A stretch of 64,000 bases of DNA, taken from assembly GCA_003265435.1 (NCBI GenBank), contig NOXC01000002.1, positions 1 to 64,000 of the forward strand. Reading direction: 5' to 3'. How positions within the stretch are numbered: the first letter of the stretch is position 1; each line of letters opens with the position of its first letter. This document shows, one piece after another, positions 1 through 8,447 of the stretch. Source of the stretch: Cellvibrionaceae bacterium AOL6. GTDB taxonomy: Bacteria > Pseudomonadota > Gammaproteobacteria > Pseudomonadales > Cellvibrionaceae. The position numbers and the translations under genes are program-made. The notes beneath the pieces were generated by a model. It saw only the letters and a list, made by a program, of their open reading frames with translations, had not been told where the DNA came from and ran no database searches.

Positions 1-40
1 ATAAGTATCGTGTCGTTGAAGATTCGCATTGCATCCGAGG

Positions 41-148
41 CCTGACGCGCGGTAAAGCTTTGGCGGGGCTTCACCCGCAGGGATGCGGGTGGGGAGCCTA
101 CACGGATGTACTTGCCGCGTCCCCGCCAAAGCTTTACCGCGTGGCAGG
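41..148. repeat. Long inverted-repeat element, copy A
   Basis: Two 28-nt arms (41-68 and 121-148) are reverse complements at 26 of 28 positions, both containing GGTAAAGCTTTGGCGGGG or its complement. They enclose a core of about 52 nt that itself holds a small hairpin (CACCCGC / GCGGGTG). The core is homologous, in reverse orientation, to the core of the element at 257-368, although the outer arms differ in sequence. No coding function is claimed. The form suggests a dispersed intergenic repeat of REP/MITE type; I cannot confirm the family or its copy number. Confidence 0.65.
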
Positions 149-256
149 CCCCCTCGACTTCCTGTGTTTAAAGAATCGCACGGCTTCCAATCAATAACGC
201 AAAGGCCTTTTTCAAGTTGTGGTCAGTGCTACGAATTAGGCAACCGTATTCGAGGG

Positions 257-368
257 GGCCTGCTCCACCGTATTGTCCTGCCTGGGACGCGTGAATACAT
301 CCCTGTAAGCTCTCCATTCGCGTCCATGCGAATGAGAGCCCAGTCAGAACAATACGGTGCATCAGGCC
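257..368. repeat. Long inverted-repeat element, copy B (opposite orientation)
   Basis: Arms of 30 nt (257-286 and 339-368) are complementary at 26 of 30 positions and share CACCGTATTGT / ACAATACGGTG. The reverse complement of the inner core (287-338) lines up with the core of the element at 41-148: both carry a CGCAGGGATGCG-like hairpin, then GGAGCCTACA or GAGCTTACA, then GGATGTA, then the GCGTCC end. Same core with different arms implies that the core is the conserved unit and that the arms diverge between copies. Confidence 0.62.
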
Positions 369-447
369 TTGGGAGGGGGAAGTATCCCTTTTGCTGAGCG
401 CTACTTGCTTGAGTGACTAAGTTCGTTTTCTTCGAGATTGGAATTGA

Positions 448-476
448 GGGGTCAGAGCACTGCGTGGTCTGACCCC
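448..476. repeat. GGGGTCAGA hairpin
   Basis: Arms of 13 nt around a 3-nt loop, GGGGTCAGA near the left and TCTGACCCC at the right, with one mismatch. The same GGGGTCAGACCCC palindrome appears at 37049-37065. No T-run follows on either side, so a Rho-independent terminator is not indicated. It may be a short dispersed repeat. Confidence 0.5.
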
Positions 477-558
477 GCGAGCGGTGGGAAGCGTTTTCTT
501 CGTTTTTGGAACGACTCAGCGCTTAAGAGGCACGTGTTCACAAAGACGTGTCAAAACC

Positions 559-876
559 TCAACCGCGTCCGTGATCACTTTGGCTTTGCACTAGTACCCA
601 AGGCTTTACCACTACCGCCCACAGCACCTCATCCTCGTCGTACCACGCTTGCGCCACGCTATCTGGCACGCGTCGTAGCACATTCGACTCCATCAACGGC
701 TTAATCTGCTGCACATCATCTTGTGCGAGCGCGCAAGCACAGGCAACCAAATCGTGGCCCGGCTCAAGCTCTAGCGCCTGGCCTGCGGCGAAAAAACGTT
801 GTAGCGCCCGCCATTCGATTTTGGCGGTTTCTCGATTCAACTTATCGCGTAAAGAGAGATTCGCGTCGTCCTGCAT
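559..876 (-). CDS. DUF2288 family protein
   Basis: Encodes a protein of about 105 residues of the DUF2288 family, a small soluble protein of unknown role common in Gammaproteobacteria and Cyanobacteria. Family features visible are the N-terminal LRDKLNRETAKIEW segment, the central ALELEPGHDLVACACALAQDD segment (broken here only for description) and the C-terminal DEDEVLWAVVVKPWVLVQ strand. I chose the ATG at 876 because homologues begin close to this conserved segment; an upstream ATG at 915 would overlap the next gene. It lies 8 bp downstream of the small gene at 885-1070 and probably shares its transcript. Confidence 0.75.
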   Translation of the reverse strand: MQDDANLSLRDKLNRETAKIEWRALQRFFAAGQALELEPGHDLVACACALAQDDVQQIKPLMESNVLRRVPDSVAQAWYDEDEVLWAVVVKPWVLVQSQSDHGRG

Positions 877-884
877 ACTCGTAC

Positions 885-1070
885 TCAATTTAAAGTGTGT
901 TTGGTTTTGCCACAACGCTCACAGACCTGCACCGTCACCAGGCGGCCTTCCTTAACATCAAACTTCTGCGTCGTATCGACCTTCCACTTGTGAAAACCAT
1001 TGCGACACAGCGTTTTGCCCTTGTGCTTCTGCTTCGGGGAGGGACGTTTAAACGGCACTACATTCGTCAT
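885..1070 (-). CDS. Small Cys-containing hypothetical protein
   Basis: A 61-residue basic protein beginning MTNVVPFKRP. It carries Cys near residue 22 (TLCRNGFHKW) and a CERCGKTK knuckle at the C-terminus. Three Cys plus a His fit a small zinc-ribbon-like fold, but this is inference. The ATG at 1070 is preferred over the TTG two codons upstream. It is transcribed towards DUF2288 and divergently from mtaD. I do not recognise a named family. Confidence 0.6.
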   Translation of the reverse strand: MTNVVPFKRPSPKQKHKGKTLCRNGFHKWKVDTTQKFDVKEGRLVTVQVCERCGKTKHTLN

Positions 1071-1227
1071 AGACAAGCCCTAAGAGGGTTCCACCTTTCC
1101 GCCCTGACAGCGTCTTACAGGAAAGGTATACTAAACGTTTGGTTCGGGGACAGGCTGTAGCGTAAGCCAAGGTTTCCGCTGACTTCCAGTGCGGTCATCA
1201 CACCGCTCGATCAACAGACACACTGCC

Positions 1228-2550
1228 ATGACTATCCAGGACGTCGATCTCGCGCTATCCGCGAGTTGGATCATTCCCGTCGTGCCCGAGGGGCGCATTT
1301 TCGAAAATTGCAGCCTGATTGTAAATGCCGGCCGCATTATCGACATCGTCCCCAGTGGAGAACTGGCCTCGCGCTTTCGCGCGGCTGAGCATCTCGAACT
1401 GCCTGGGCAGGCACTGATTCCAGGCCTGATCAATGCGCATGGGCACGCGGCAATGAGCCTGCTGCGCGGCTACGCCGATGACCTGCCGCTCATGACCTGG
1501 CTCGAACAACACATCTGGCCCGCCGAAGCACAATGGGTCGATGAAGCCTTTGTCAGTGCAGGAACTCGGCTCGCCATCGCTGAAATGCTGCTCAGTGGCA
1601 CCACCTGCTTCAGTGATATGTACTTCTTTCCTGACGCGGCCGCCGCTGTCGCGCACGAGACCGGGGTGCGCGCTCAAATCAGCTTTCCGGTGCTCGACTT
1701 CCCCACCGCCTGGGCCAAAGACGCCGATGAGTACATACACAAAGGGCTGCAACTGCACGACCGCTATCGATCCAATGATCGTATCAGCATCGGCTTTGGT
1801 CCACACGCGCCGTACACCGTGTCCGATGCGCCGCTGGAGCGGATTGTCACCTATGCGGCCGAATTGCAGTCTTCGATACAAATCCACCTCCATGAAACAG
1901 AAGGTGAAGTGACACGTGCCGTCGCCGAGCACGGGGAGCGTCCCCTCGCGCGGATGAATCGGCTTGGCCTACTCGGGCCGGCAACACAATGTGTGCACAT
2001 GACCTCATTGAATGAGGACGACATCGACACGCTCGCCGCGTCGGGTGCGCACGTGGTGCATTGCCCCAGCTCGAACCTGAAACTCGCCAGCGGCACCTGC
2101 CCTACCGCGCGTCTGCTGGAACGCGGTATCAATGTCGCGCTGGGTACCGATGGAGCGGCGTCCAACAATACATTAAGCCTGTTCAGCGAAGCACGCTTGG
2201 CTGCATTGCTGGCAAAAGCGCATACGAACGACGCGGCGGTATTGAGCGCGGAACAGACCTTGTATATGGCAACCATGGGCGGTGCTCGTGCGCTAGGGAT
2301 CAGTGAAGAAACCGGGTCGTTGGAACCTGGCAAGGCGGCTGATGTCTGTGCAGTAGACCTGAATGATTTGCGGCACCAGCCGGTTTATCACCCCGTCAGC
2401 CAATTAATTTATACCGAGTGTAGTCAGAGTGTCACTCACGTATGGGTCAATGGGAAATCGCTGGTGAAAAACCGACAACTGACGCACATGTCGATGCTGA
2501 AACTCATCGAAGACGCGCGCGCCTGGAAGGAAAAAATTCATCATGACTGA
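1228..2550 (+). CDS. mtaD: 5-methylthioadenosine/S-adenosylhomocysteine deaminase (TRZ/ATZ amidohydrolase)
   Basis: A 440-residue cytosolic metal-dependent amidohydrolase predicted to deaminate methylthioadenosine and S-adenosylhomocysteine. The metal-binding motifs are visible in order: [11 protein letters not shown] near residue 68, HLHETEGE in the middle, and GTDGAASNN near residue 305. The C-terminal [11 protein letters not shown] segment is typical of the family. The ATG at 1228 (MTIQDVDL) is chosen because homologues begin just before the [11 protein letters not shown] strand; an ATG at 1189 adds 13 unconserved residues. The end overlaps the ubiG start by 8 bp, so the two are translationally coupled. 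Substrate within the TRZ/ATZ group is inferred from gene context. Confidence 0.85.
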   Translation: MTIQDVDLALSASWIIPVVPEGRIFENCSLIVNAGRIIDIVPSGELASRFRAAEHLELPGQALIPGLINAHGHAAMSLLRGYADDLPLMTWLEQHIWPAEAQWVDEAFVSAGTRLAIAEMLLSGTTCFSDMYFFPDAAAAVAHETGVRAQISFPVLDFPTAWAKDADEYIHKGLQLHDRYRSNDRISIGFGPHAPYTVSDAPLERIVTYAAELQSSIQIHLHETEGEVTRAVAEHGERPLARMNRLGLLGPATQCVHMTSLNEDDIDTLAASGAHVVHCPSSNLKLASGTCPTARLLERGINVALGTDGAASNNTLSLFSEARLAALLAKAHTNDAAVLSAEQTLYMATMGGARALGISEETGSLEPGKAADVCAVDLNDLRHQPVYHPVSQLIYTECSQSVTHVWVNGKSLVKNRQLTHMSMLKLIEDARAWKEKIHHD

Positions 2551-3262
2551 AAGCACACTCAACGCCAATGTCGACCCGGCAGAGATCGGTAAATTCGAAC
2601 GCATGGCCTCACGTTGGTGGGATCCCAATGGCGAATTTAAACCCCTGCACGAACTGAATCCGGTGCGTGCAAACTATATTGATGAAATGGCGCCGGTGGC
2701 GGGAAAACACATCGTCGACGTTGGATGTGGCGGTGGTCTCTTGTGTGAAGCACTTGCCCAGCGAGGCGCCCACATGACCGGTATCGACATGGGTACGGCG
2801 CCTCTCGAGGTTGCACAACTCCACGCACTCGAATCAAAACTCGAAATTCACTACGTGCAGAATACTGCCGAGGCCTTTGCCGACACACACAAAGGCGAAT
2901 TTGATCACGTCACCTGCCTGGAAATGCTCGAGCATGTCCCGGACCCGGCTTCGACCGTGAAAGCCTGTGCCGAGTTGGTGCGCCCTGGCGGTTCCGTTTT
3001 TTTCTCCACGATTAATCGCAACCCCAAAGCGTATGCAATGGCGATTCTCGGAGCAGAATATTTATTGCAATGGCTTCCCAAAGGCACGCACGAATACAAA
3101 AAATTTATTCGGCCCAGCGAGCTCAGCGCCTGGATACGCGCTGCGGGACTGCAAGTGGAAGACATTCGTGGCGTCGTCTTTAATCCGCTGACAAAACGCT
3201 ACCGACTCAGCGAGCGCGATGTGGATGTCAACTACATGATTGCCGCGAAAAAACCCCTTTGA
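2543..3262 (+). CDS. ubiG: Ubiquinone biosynthesis O-methyltransferase
   Basis: A 239-residue class I SAM-dependent methyltransferase that carries out both O-methylations of ubiquinone biosynthesis. The N-terminus has the UbiG signature [19 protein letters not shown]. Motif [13 protein letters not shown], lies at about residues 59-70, followed by ITGIDMG-like acidic motif II and the conserved EMLEHVPDP segment. Length matches the family (about 235-245). The protein is peripheral and cytosolic. It overlaps mtaD and is followed 30 bp later by mupP, the order seen in Pseudomonas. Confidence 0.95.
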   Translation: MTESTLNANVDPAEIGKFERMASRWWDPNGEFKPLHELNPVRANYIDEMAPVAGKHIVDVGCGGGLLCEALAQRGAHMTGIDMGTAPLEVAQLHALESKLEIHYVQNTAEAFADTHKGEFDHVTCLEMLEHVPDPASTVKACAELVRPGGSVFFSTINRNPKAYAMAILGAEYLLQWLPKGTHEYKKFIRPSELSAWIRAAGLQVEDIRGVVFNPLTKRYRLSERDVDVNYMIAAKKPL

Positions 3263-3292
3263 ATTCACCTTTGACAGCGAAGCGAAGTTTAC

Positions 3293-3958
3293 ATGGCTCT
3301 ACGCGCAGTATTTTTTGATCTCGATGGGACACTCCTCGACACCGCAAAGGATTTGAGTGCCGCCCTGAATAAAACACTTGAAGAAGACGGCCGCCCCACT
3401 CTGCCGTTTTCTGAAACCCGAGGCATCGTCTCCGAAGGCTCCTACGCCCTTGTCAAGAAAGGCTACGCGCTGAATGATGATGACCCGCAGGTCCCTGTCC
3501 TGCGCCAGCGATTGCTCGATCACTATCTTCAGGATCTTTCGCGACACACCACGCCCTTCGACGGCATTGAAGCATTGATCGACACGATACACCAACACGG
3601 ACTCAGCTGGGGCATCGTCACTAACAAGCCCTGGCCTTACGCCGAACCCCTGATGCAACGCTTTGAATTCGCAAGCGCGCCCAGTTGCGTTTTGTCGCCG
3701 GAACACGTTAAACACCGCAAACCGGACCCTGAGTCCCTCTTCCTGGCCTGCGAGCAAACAAACTGTCATGTGAGTGAGGCAATCTATATTGGCGATCACA
3801 GGCGCGATATCGAATGCGGCCGCAATGCGGGTATGCCCACCATCGCCGTGTCATATGGATACATTGCCGAGGGCGATAACATAGAAGACTGGCAAGCCGA
3901 CCACTGTGTCGATCATGTCAGCGAAATCTGGCCGTTGCTGGAGCACTACCTGGACTGA
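3293..3958 (+). CDS. mupP: N-acetylmuramic acid 6-phosphate phosphatase (HAD family)
   Basis: A 221-residue HAD-superfamily phosphatase with motif I DLDGTLLDT (Asp9 nucleophile, Asp11 acid), motif II ITNKP near residue 107, and motif IV GDHRRDIECG. By sequence alone it could be called phosphoglycolate phosphatase (Gph-like). The position between ubiG and yciK is that of P. aeruginosa mupP, which dephosphorylates MurNAc-6-P in the cell-wall recycling route that bypasses de novo UDP-MurNAc synthesis and affects fosfomycin tolerance. The function is therefore assigned from synteny. The ATG at 3293 follows a GCGAAG-rich leader 30 bp after ubiG. Confidence 0.82.
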   Translation: MALRAVFFDLDGTLLDTAKDLSAALNKTLEEDGRPTLPFSETRGIVSEGSYALVKKGYALNDDDPQVPVLRQRLLDHYLQDLSRHTTPFDGIEALIDTIHQHGLSWGIVTNKPWPYAEPLMQRFEFASAPSCVLSPEHVKHRKPDPESLFLACEQTNCHVSEAIYIGDHRRDIECGRNAGMPTIAVSYGYIAEGDNIEDWQADHCVDHVSEIWPLLEHYLD

Positions 3959-4008
3959 AGAACTATGCGAAACAAAGACAGTATGCACAGCACAGGGAAG
4001 GCAAGAGT

Positions 4009-4770
4009 ATGATTGATTCTGAATTTTTGGCTCAATACCACGCAAGAGAGAACCTGCTAAAAAATAAAATCATTTTGGTCACCGGCGCCGGTGACGGCAT
4101 TGGCCGTAGTGCGGCGATGGAATTTGCTCGGCATGGCGCCACCGTCATTCTCGTTGGGCGCACCCTTGCGAAACTGGAGTCCGTGTATGACGAAATCGAA
4201 GCCGCGGGTTTCCCGCAGCCTGCGATTTTCCCAATCAATCTTGAGAGTGCACTGGAACAAGATTACCGGGCGCTACATGACGCCATTAAAGACGAGTTCA
4301 GCCGCCTCGACGGACTGTTGCACAATGCTAGCGAACTCGGTCCAAGAACACCCCTGACGCACTATGCACCCGAACAGTGGCAAAAAATTCTGCAGGTAAA
4401 CCTGACCGCACCGTTTTTATTGAGTAAAGCGCTCATCCCCCTGCTCGATCACGACAAAGGCGGCAGCATTGTATTTACAGGCTCGTCGGTCGGACGCAAG
4501 GGCAAGGCCTATTGGGGCGCGTATGCCGTCTCTAAAGCCGCCACAGAAAACCTGATGCAGGTACTTGCCGATGAGCTGGAAGGCATTAGTAAGATTCGAG
4601 TGAATTCAATCAATCCCGGCGCGACCCGAACGCGTATGCGTGCCTCAGCGTTCCCGGCGGAAGATCCCAGCGCACTGGTCACACCAGATGATTTAATGAA
4701 CCGCTATCTGTTCCTGATGGGGCCAGACAGTGAATTGATTAACGGTCAGTGTTTCGACGCACAACCGTAA
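4009..4770 (+). CDS. yciK: YciK family short-chain dehydrogenase/reductase
   Basis: A 253-residue SDR oxidoreductase with the cofactor motif TGAGDGIG near residue 25 and the catalytic Ser and YAVSK (YxxxK) motif around residues 165-183. The N-terminal LKNKIILVTG strand follows a 17-residue lead, as in YciK. Substrate is unknown for the family. It is the last gene of the mtaD-ubiG-mupP-yciK run and converges on the frame-broken lipoprotein gene whose end is 1 bp away. No terminator hairpin is evident between them. Confidence 0.9.
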   Translation: MIDSEFLAQYHARENLLKNKIILVTGAGDGIGRSAAMEFARHGATVILVGRTLAKLESVYDEIEAAGFPQPAIFPINLESALEQDYRALHDAIKDEFSRLDGLLHNASELGPRTPLTHYAPEQWQKILQVNLTAPFLLSKALIPLLDHDKGGSIVFTGSSVGRKGKAYWGAYAVSKAATENLMQVLADELEGISKIRVNSINPGATRTRMRASAFPAEDPSALVTPDDLMNRYLFLMGPDSELINGQCFDAQP

Positions 4771-4771
4771 T

Positions 4772-5393
4772 TTATTGGGAAGCCTCGTTCGATGGCGACA
4801 TCGGTGCTTCGGAGAGCGTTTCCGTATAGACCGTGGGTGTGAGGGATGGCTCAGCACCCACGCTCATTGCGTTGGGCACTGCCGTTGATGACGGCGATTC
4901 GCTGGGTGCCATTTCAGCGTTGCCCGACGTGTTCATACTCAGTTGTGAAGACGCAGGAGGCGCCGTTGCCAGAGTGTCGGTCGAAGGCGCAGTCTCACAA
5001 CCCGATTTATGGCTCATCTTGGCCACCTGCACTTCACTGAAGTTGTCCCACCACGCCTTTTTTACCACGCCATCACAGACCATCACGTGATAGTGCCGCT
5101 GCTCGTTCTCCGAGCCCTGAAAACGCATCACGAACAGCAGGCTCGCCTGGCGATAGCGTGCATGAGAAAAATGGTAGGTGAGAAATTCTTCGTTGTTCGG
5201 CCCCATATCGTAACGATGGGGGGCGCCGAGATTGTCGGTGATCCAGCTTTTTTGTGTGCGATTTTTTTTGACGGAAGCAAAAAAACTGCTCTGGCACAAC
5301 GCCTTCGGCGTCTTCATAGACATGGCGATCAGAAATCGAGCATGCCGCAAGCGTGCTCGATAAGAGTAGCAGCGCTAGTAAGCGGCCCCTCAT
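4772..5393 (-). pseudogene. Lipoprotein gene at the end of the chemotaxis operon, frame broken at an A8 run
   Basis: Two overlapping frames together give one protein. Frame 1 starts at 5393, overlapping the DUF2802 stop by 4 bp (ATGA), and gives a lipoprotein signal peptide MRGRLLALLLLSSTLAAC with Cys18, then SISDRHVYEDAEGVVPEQFF. Frame 2 carries the rest, with WITDNLGAPHRYDMG, a YHFSHARYRQASLLFVMRF strand and a Ser/Thr/Pro-rich tail ending at 4772. The frames meet at eight As on the coding strand (5262-5269); seven would join them into about 206 residues. The signal peptide in one frame and the globular part in the other argue for one gene. Either a sequencing indel or a genuine frameshift. 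Function unknown. Confidence 0.7.
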
Positions 5394-5767
5394 TGCCCCA
5401 CACCCTCAGTTTGGGGACGGTGATGTACCATTTTCATCAGTTTGACTTCCGCTAGGCTAAGCCCCGTGCTTTGAGCCACGACGTCCTCATCGAGCCCGTC
5501 GTCAAGTAGCTGACGCGCTCTAGTGTAAGCGTGATCCTCTTCGCTGCCAGACGCTTCCTCACTCGCTTCACGCAATGAGGCGATGCGACCTTCGAGCTCC
5601 AATATACGGCGCCCCATCGCATAAACACCTGAATTGATCTGCTTACCCTGCCGATCAAACTGCTGCCGTAGGTCGGAGAGCTGGCGGCGTGTCTGGAATA
5701 AGACCAGCCCGAGGCCACAGACCCCGAGCAAGCTCAAACTCACTAAGACGAACAATGCTGCACTCAC
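5390..5767 (-). CDS. DUF2802 domain protein
   Basis: A 125-residue protein with one N-terminal membrane segment (residues 4-24), a coiled-coil-like stretch (QTRRQLSDLRQQFDRQ onward) and a C-terminal helix-turn-helix-like segment (ARQLLDDGLDEDVVAQ, TGLSLAEVKLM). This is the DUF2802 architecture found downstream of cheW in polar-flagellar chemotaxis operons of Pseudomonas and relatives. Role unknown. It is 45 bp after cheW and overlaps the next lipoprotein gene by 4 bp, so it belongs to the same transcript. Confidence 0.85.
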   Translation of the reverse strand: MSAALFVLVSLSLLGVCGLGLVLFQTRRQLSDLRQQFDRQGKQINSGVYAMGRRILELEGRIASLREASEEASGSEEDHAYTRARQLLDDGLDEDVVAQSTGLSLAEVKLMKMVHHRPQTEGVGQ

Positions 5768-5812
5768 TACCCTTCTCTCCGTTTAACGTCTTATCCGATT
5801 CTCACGCGGGGA

Positions 5813-6298
5813 CTACACGTGCTCGAGTTCTTTCCACTCATCATCTGTAAGCAGTTTATCGAGTTCGATCAGGATCAAGAGTTCATCATTTTTGTGGCAA
5901 ACGCCTTGGATGAAGCGCGCACTCTCTTCATTGCCGACATTCGGCGCAGTTTCGATTTCAGACAGGCGCAGGTATACCACCTCCGCCACGCTGTCGACCA
6001 AAATACCGACGACGTGCTTGTCGGCTTCCAGAATCACGATACGGGTGTTATCGGTGATTTCACCGGATTCCAACCCGAATCGATACCGGGCATCGATCAC
6101 CGTGACCACGTTGCCACGCAGATTCACGATGCCTATCACATACTCCGGGGCACCGGGCACGGGGGCAATTTCGGTATAGCGCAGCACTTCCTGTACCTGC
6201 ATCACGTTGACGCCATACGTCTCGCCAGCGAGCTTAAAACTCACCCATTGCAAGATCGGATCGTCACTAACATTATCTTTAGAAAGGTTGGCCGCCAT
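5813..6298 (-). CDS. cheW: Chemotaxis coupling protein CheW
   Basis: A 161-residue CheW that couples methyl-accepting receptors to the CheA kinase in polar arrays. The whole protein is a single CheW/SH3-like domain, with NVMQVQEVLRYTEIAPVPGAP near residues 35-55 (shown in part), the IVNLRGNVVTVIDAR motif, and a C-terminal LLILIELDKLL strand. Length matches the family. It is separated from parP by a 154-bp gap (6299-6452), longer than the other gaps of this block, in which I see no clear terminator. Confidence 0.95.
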   Translation of the reverse strand: MAANLSKDNVSDDPILQWVSFKLAGETYGVNVMQVQEVLRYTEIAPVPGAPEYVIGIVNLRGNVVTVIDARYRFGLESGEITDNTRIVILEADKHVVGILVDSVAEVVYLRLSEIETAPNVGNEESARFIQGVCHKNDELLILIELDKLLTDDEWKELEHV

Positions 6299-6433
6299 CG
6301 CGTTGCTTCCTCAGCTTAAAAGTCGAAGTGCCAAAAGAGCGTCAATTTTTTGCTCCAGGTCACCCCTAAATATAGTTAAAAGCAGCATCTATGCCAGTCA
6401 AATTACGCTGACGTGGCCCAGCTTGCTTCAGGC

Positions 6434-6455
6434 TAGGGCCTGTTAACAGGCCCTA
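6434..6455. repeat. Perfect 22-bp palindrome over the parP stop codon
   Basis: The palindrome reads GGGCCTGTTAAC to its centre and then mirrors exactly. Its right end contains the TAG stop of parP on the minus strand. No T-run follows in the direction of transcription, so it is not a standard terminator. It could act as an RNA hairpin attenuating between parP and cheW or as a protein-binding site. A related half (GTTAACAGGCCT) lies at the end of motD near 8437-8448. Confidence 0.45.
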
Positions 6456-7445
6456 TGGTGTTTTTACTTCCCCGTTTAAACCCGGGTCGGACTCATTCAG
6501 CAGCTCCGCCATTCGCGGAATGTCTAACAGGGCGCACATGGCGCTCTTCACAGTGCCCGCCAGCCAAGGCCTGCGGGTCCGTTCGCTGCGCCAGCGAATT
6601 TCCTCTGGCTCCAAGCTGATGGGCTGATTCACTTTGTCGACGGCAAGCGCCCAAGGCACGCCATCGAGCGATATGGCATACCCCGCGCGCGCCGCAAAAC
6701 TCGCATCGTATTTTTCAGGCATTACGAACAGGGCCGTGTTGACGATACGAAGACGGCCATGTGGCGTCGGCAGGATGCCCATGAACCAGTCCGACTGGCC
6801 GAAAATCGGGGTCAACTCCTCACTCAACGGCACAATCTGCCCTAGTGAGACTAAGGGTACCGCCAGAGTCAGACCACTGACTTCAAACAACAGTGCTTCA
6901 AACCGGCTCTGCGCCCACTGGGGTCGCCCGTTCTCCGCCCATCGGCACACGGAGTCCGCACTGTGGAAGCGCTGTGCCAGTTCATGTTCTGCTTCTGGCG
7001 CCTCGGCTTCCACCTGCACTTCCGGCTCTTCTGGCGTAGCCAGGGAGCCCGGTTCGACCGGCAGTGGCATTTCCACTTTGACAGGAGCCGCTTTGACTTC
7101 TTCTGTCAAAGCGGGCGGGAGTTTCAAGCTGTGCTGATCCAATAAGGCCTGCAGTTTGGCTTTCTGCTGCGCCTCCAAGGCATGCGCTTCATCGGTTTCA
7201 GGCGGGCTGAGCGTCGGTGCGGCCACCGAGCGTTTGAGCGCCGGGGGCGCAGGGGCCGGTATCCTCTCGGAAGTCGGCTTCTCCTTATGTCGAACTACGC
7301 GCTCAGCAGCGTGGTTCGACACGCTATGCGCGGCCTGTTTGGGTGCGGGCTTCGATTCGACTGCCGCCGATTCTGCCGCGACAGGTTCTATGCTCAGGAG
7401 CTCGTCAAAATAGGATTGCAGCGTGTCTTTGGTCGAACTGGACAT
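6453..7445 (-). CDS. parP: CheW-domain polar array protein, ParP-like
   Basis: A 330-residue protein with a long Pro/Ala/Glu-rich N-terminal part (about residues 1-165) and a C-terminal CheW-like domain (ALLFEVSGLTLAVPL, GQSDWFMGILP, ALAVDKV). In Vibrio and Pseudomonas, ParP is encoded next to ParC, tethers CheA and arrays to the pole, and has this layout. Here it begins 3 bp after the parC stop. Assignment to ParP rather than to a second CheW rests on the N-terminal extension and the parC neighbour. A palindrome overlaps its stop codon. Confidence 0.82.
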   Translation of the reverse strand: MSSSTKDTLQSYFDELLSIEPVAAESAAVESKPAPKQAAHSVSNHAAERVVRHKEKPTSERIPAPAPPALKRSVAAPTLSPPETDEAHALEAQQKAKLQALLDQHSLKLPPALTEEVKAAPVKVEMPLPVEPGSLATPEEPEVQVEAEAPEAEHELAQRFHSADSVCRWAENGRPQWAQSRFEALLFEVSGLTLAVPLVSLGQIVPLSEELTPIFGQSDWFMGILPTPHGRLRIVNTALFVMPEKYDASFAARAGYAISLDGVPWALAVDKVNQPISLEPEEIRWRSERTRRPWLAGTVKSAMCALLDIPRMAELLNESDPGLNGEVKTP

Positions 7446-7448
7446 GCG

Positions 7449-8228
7449 TTAGGCCACCCTGACCATGTCCTGCAAGAGGAATTTGTACAACGACGCGTAG
7501 GCGAGTACGGCGCGTGAGTCCGAGGCAAACTGGTTGGCGGGCACGCCCGCCTTGCTCGCATCGCGCAAGCGCGTGTCAATGGGGATTTTCCCCGCCCATA
7601 CTCGCTCACCGTATTGATTTCGGATGGTACGCAAACTGGTGACAGACGCCTGAGTGCGTCGATCGTACATCACGGGTACGATCGTGTGCGGCATCAGTTT
7701 CTTCTGAGAGCGGCTGAGCATCGCCAGCGTGTTGAGAATACGATCGAGCCCCTTAATCGCCAAAAATTCTGTCTGAACGGGGATGATCAAGTGTTCACAG
7801 GCGGCCAGTGCATTCACCAACAACACACCCAGCTGCGGTGGGCAATCGATAATCACTTGATCGAAATCAGCCGCGACCATCTGCAGCGCTTTGCTGATCA
7901 CCAGACCCATGCCGTCACCGATGGCCTGCCGCTCCAGCGTGGCCAGCGACACCGAAGCGGGAATCACATGAATCCGCTCGAACTTCGTCGGCATGATGAC
8001 TTGGCCGACAATCATGTCGTTGAGCTGCTTGCGGTTTTCGAACAGGCTGAACACACTCGCGTCCAGGGTGTCGGGGTTGTGACGAAAATAGGCCGTGAGC
8101 GACCCGTGGGGATCGAGGTCGAGCAAAAGCACCCTGCGTCCGGCATCAGCTGCCAGCCCCGCGAGGGTCACGGCGGTGGTCGTTTTACCAACGCCGCCTT
8201 TTTGGTTTGCTACCGTCCAGATTCGCAC
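7449..8228 (-). CDS. parC: ParA-like ATPase for polar chemotaxis arrays, ParC-like
   Basis: A 259-residue ParA/MinD ATPase with the deviant Walker A ANQKGGVGKTTTAV near residue 8, LLLDLDPHGS (Walker A' region), and the IIDCPPQLG Walker B. ParC proteins place chemotaxis arrays at the cell pole and work with ParP and CheA. Start: a GTG at 8228 (VRIWTVANQ) matches homologues that begin at this strand; an upstream start would add 29 unconserved residues. The 219-bp gap to motD (8229-8447) is unusual for this block and may hold a promoter, though none is clear. Confidence 0.88.
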   Translation of the reverse strand: MRIWTVANQKGGVGKTTTAVTLAGLAADAGRRVLLLDLDPHGSLTAYFRHNPDTLDASVFSLFENRKQLNDMIVGQVIMPTKFERIHVIPASVSLATLERQAIGDGMGLVISKALQMVAADFDQVIIDCPPQLGVLLVNALAACEHLIIPVQTEFLAIKGLDRILNTLAMLSRSQKKLMPHTIVPVMYDRRTQASVTSLRTIRNQYGERVWAGKIPIDTRLRDASKAGVPANQFASDSRAVLAYASLYKFLLQDMVRVA

Positions 8229-8447
8229 TGTGCTACCCAAGTCAATCGTGTCTACAGGAAAGTTACTGCCGCATGAGAGGCAAAAACGCGCCACGTCCCT
8301 GGTGAAGCATGCCACTCATCTTACTAGGACAACACGACCACGTCATGTCATCCGCGGTCTCCGGCGGCATTCAGCTTCGGCGCTACTCTGAGTATTGCAA
8401 TGCCCATACCAGACCGCCAAAAACGGCCTGCATGGTGTTAACAGGCC

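Larger units (their letters stand above)
1..558. other. Non-coding region rich in inverted repeats
   Basis: No convincing gene lies in these first 558 bases. Short open frames exist on both strands, but they run through the two inverted-repeat elements at 41-148 and 257-368, so they are translations of repeat DNA. The rest contains a hairpin at 448-476 and the tail side of the DUF2288 gene that starts further right. Any promoter or gene end from the left neighbour cannot be judged because the window begins here. Confidence 0.6.

Noticed and set aside
83-397. Open frames across the inverted repeats near the left end
   Set aside because: They translate repeat DNA on both strands, have no ribosome site and no family likeness.
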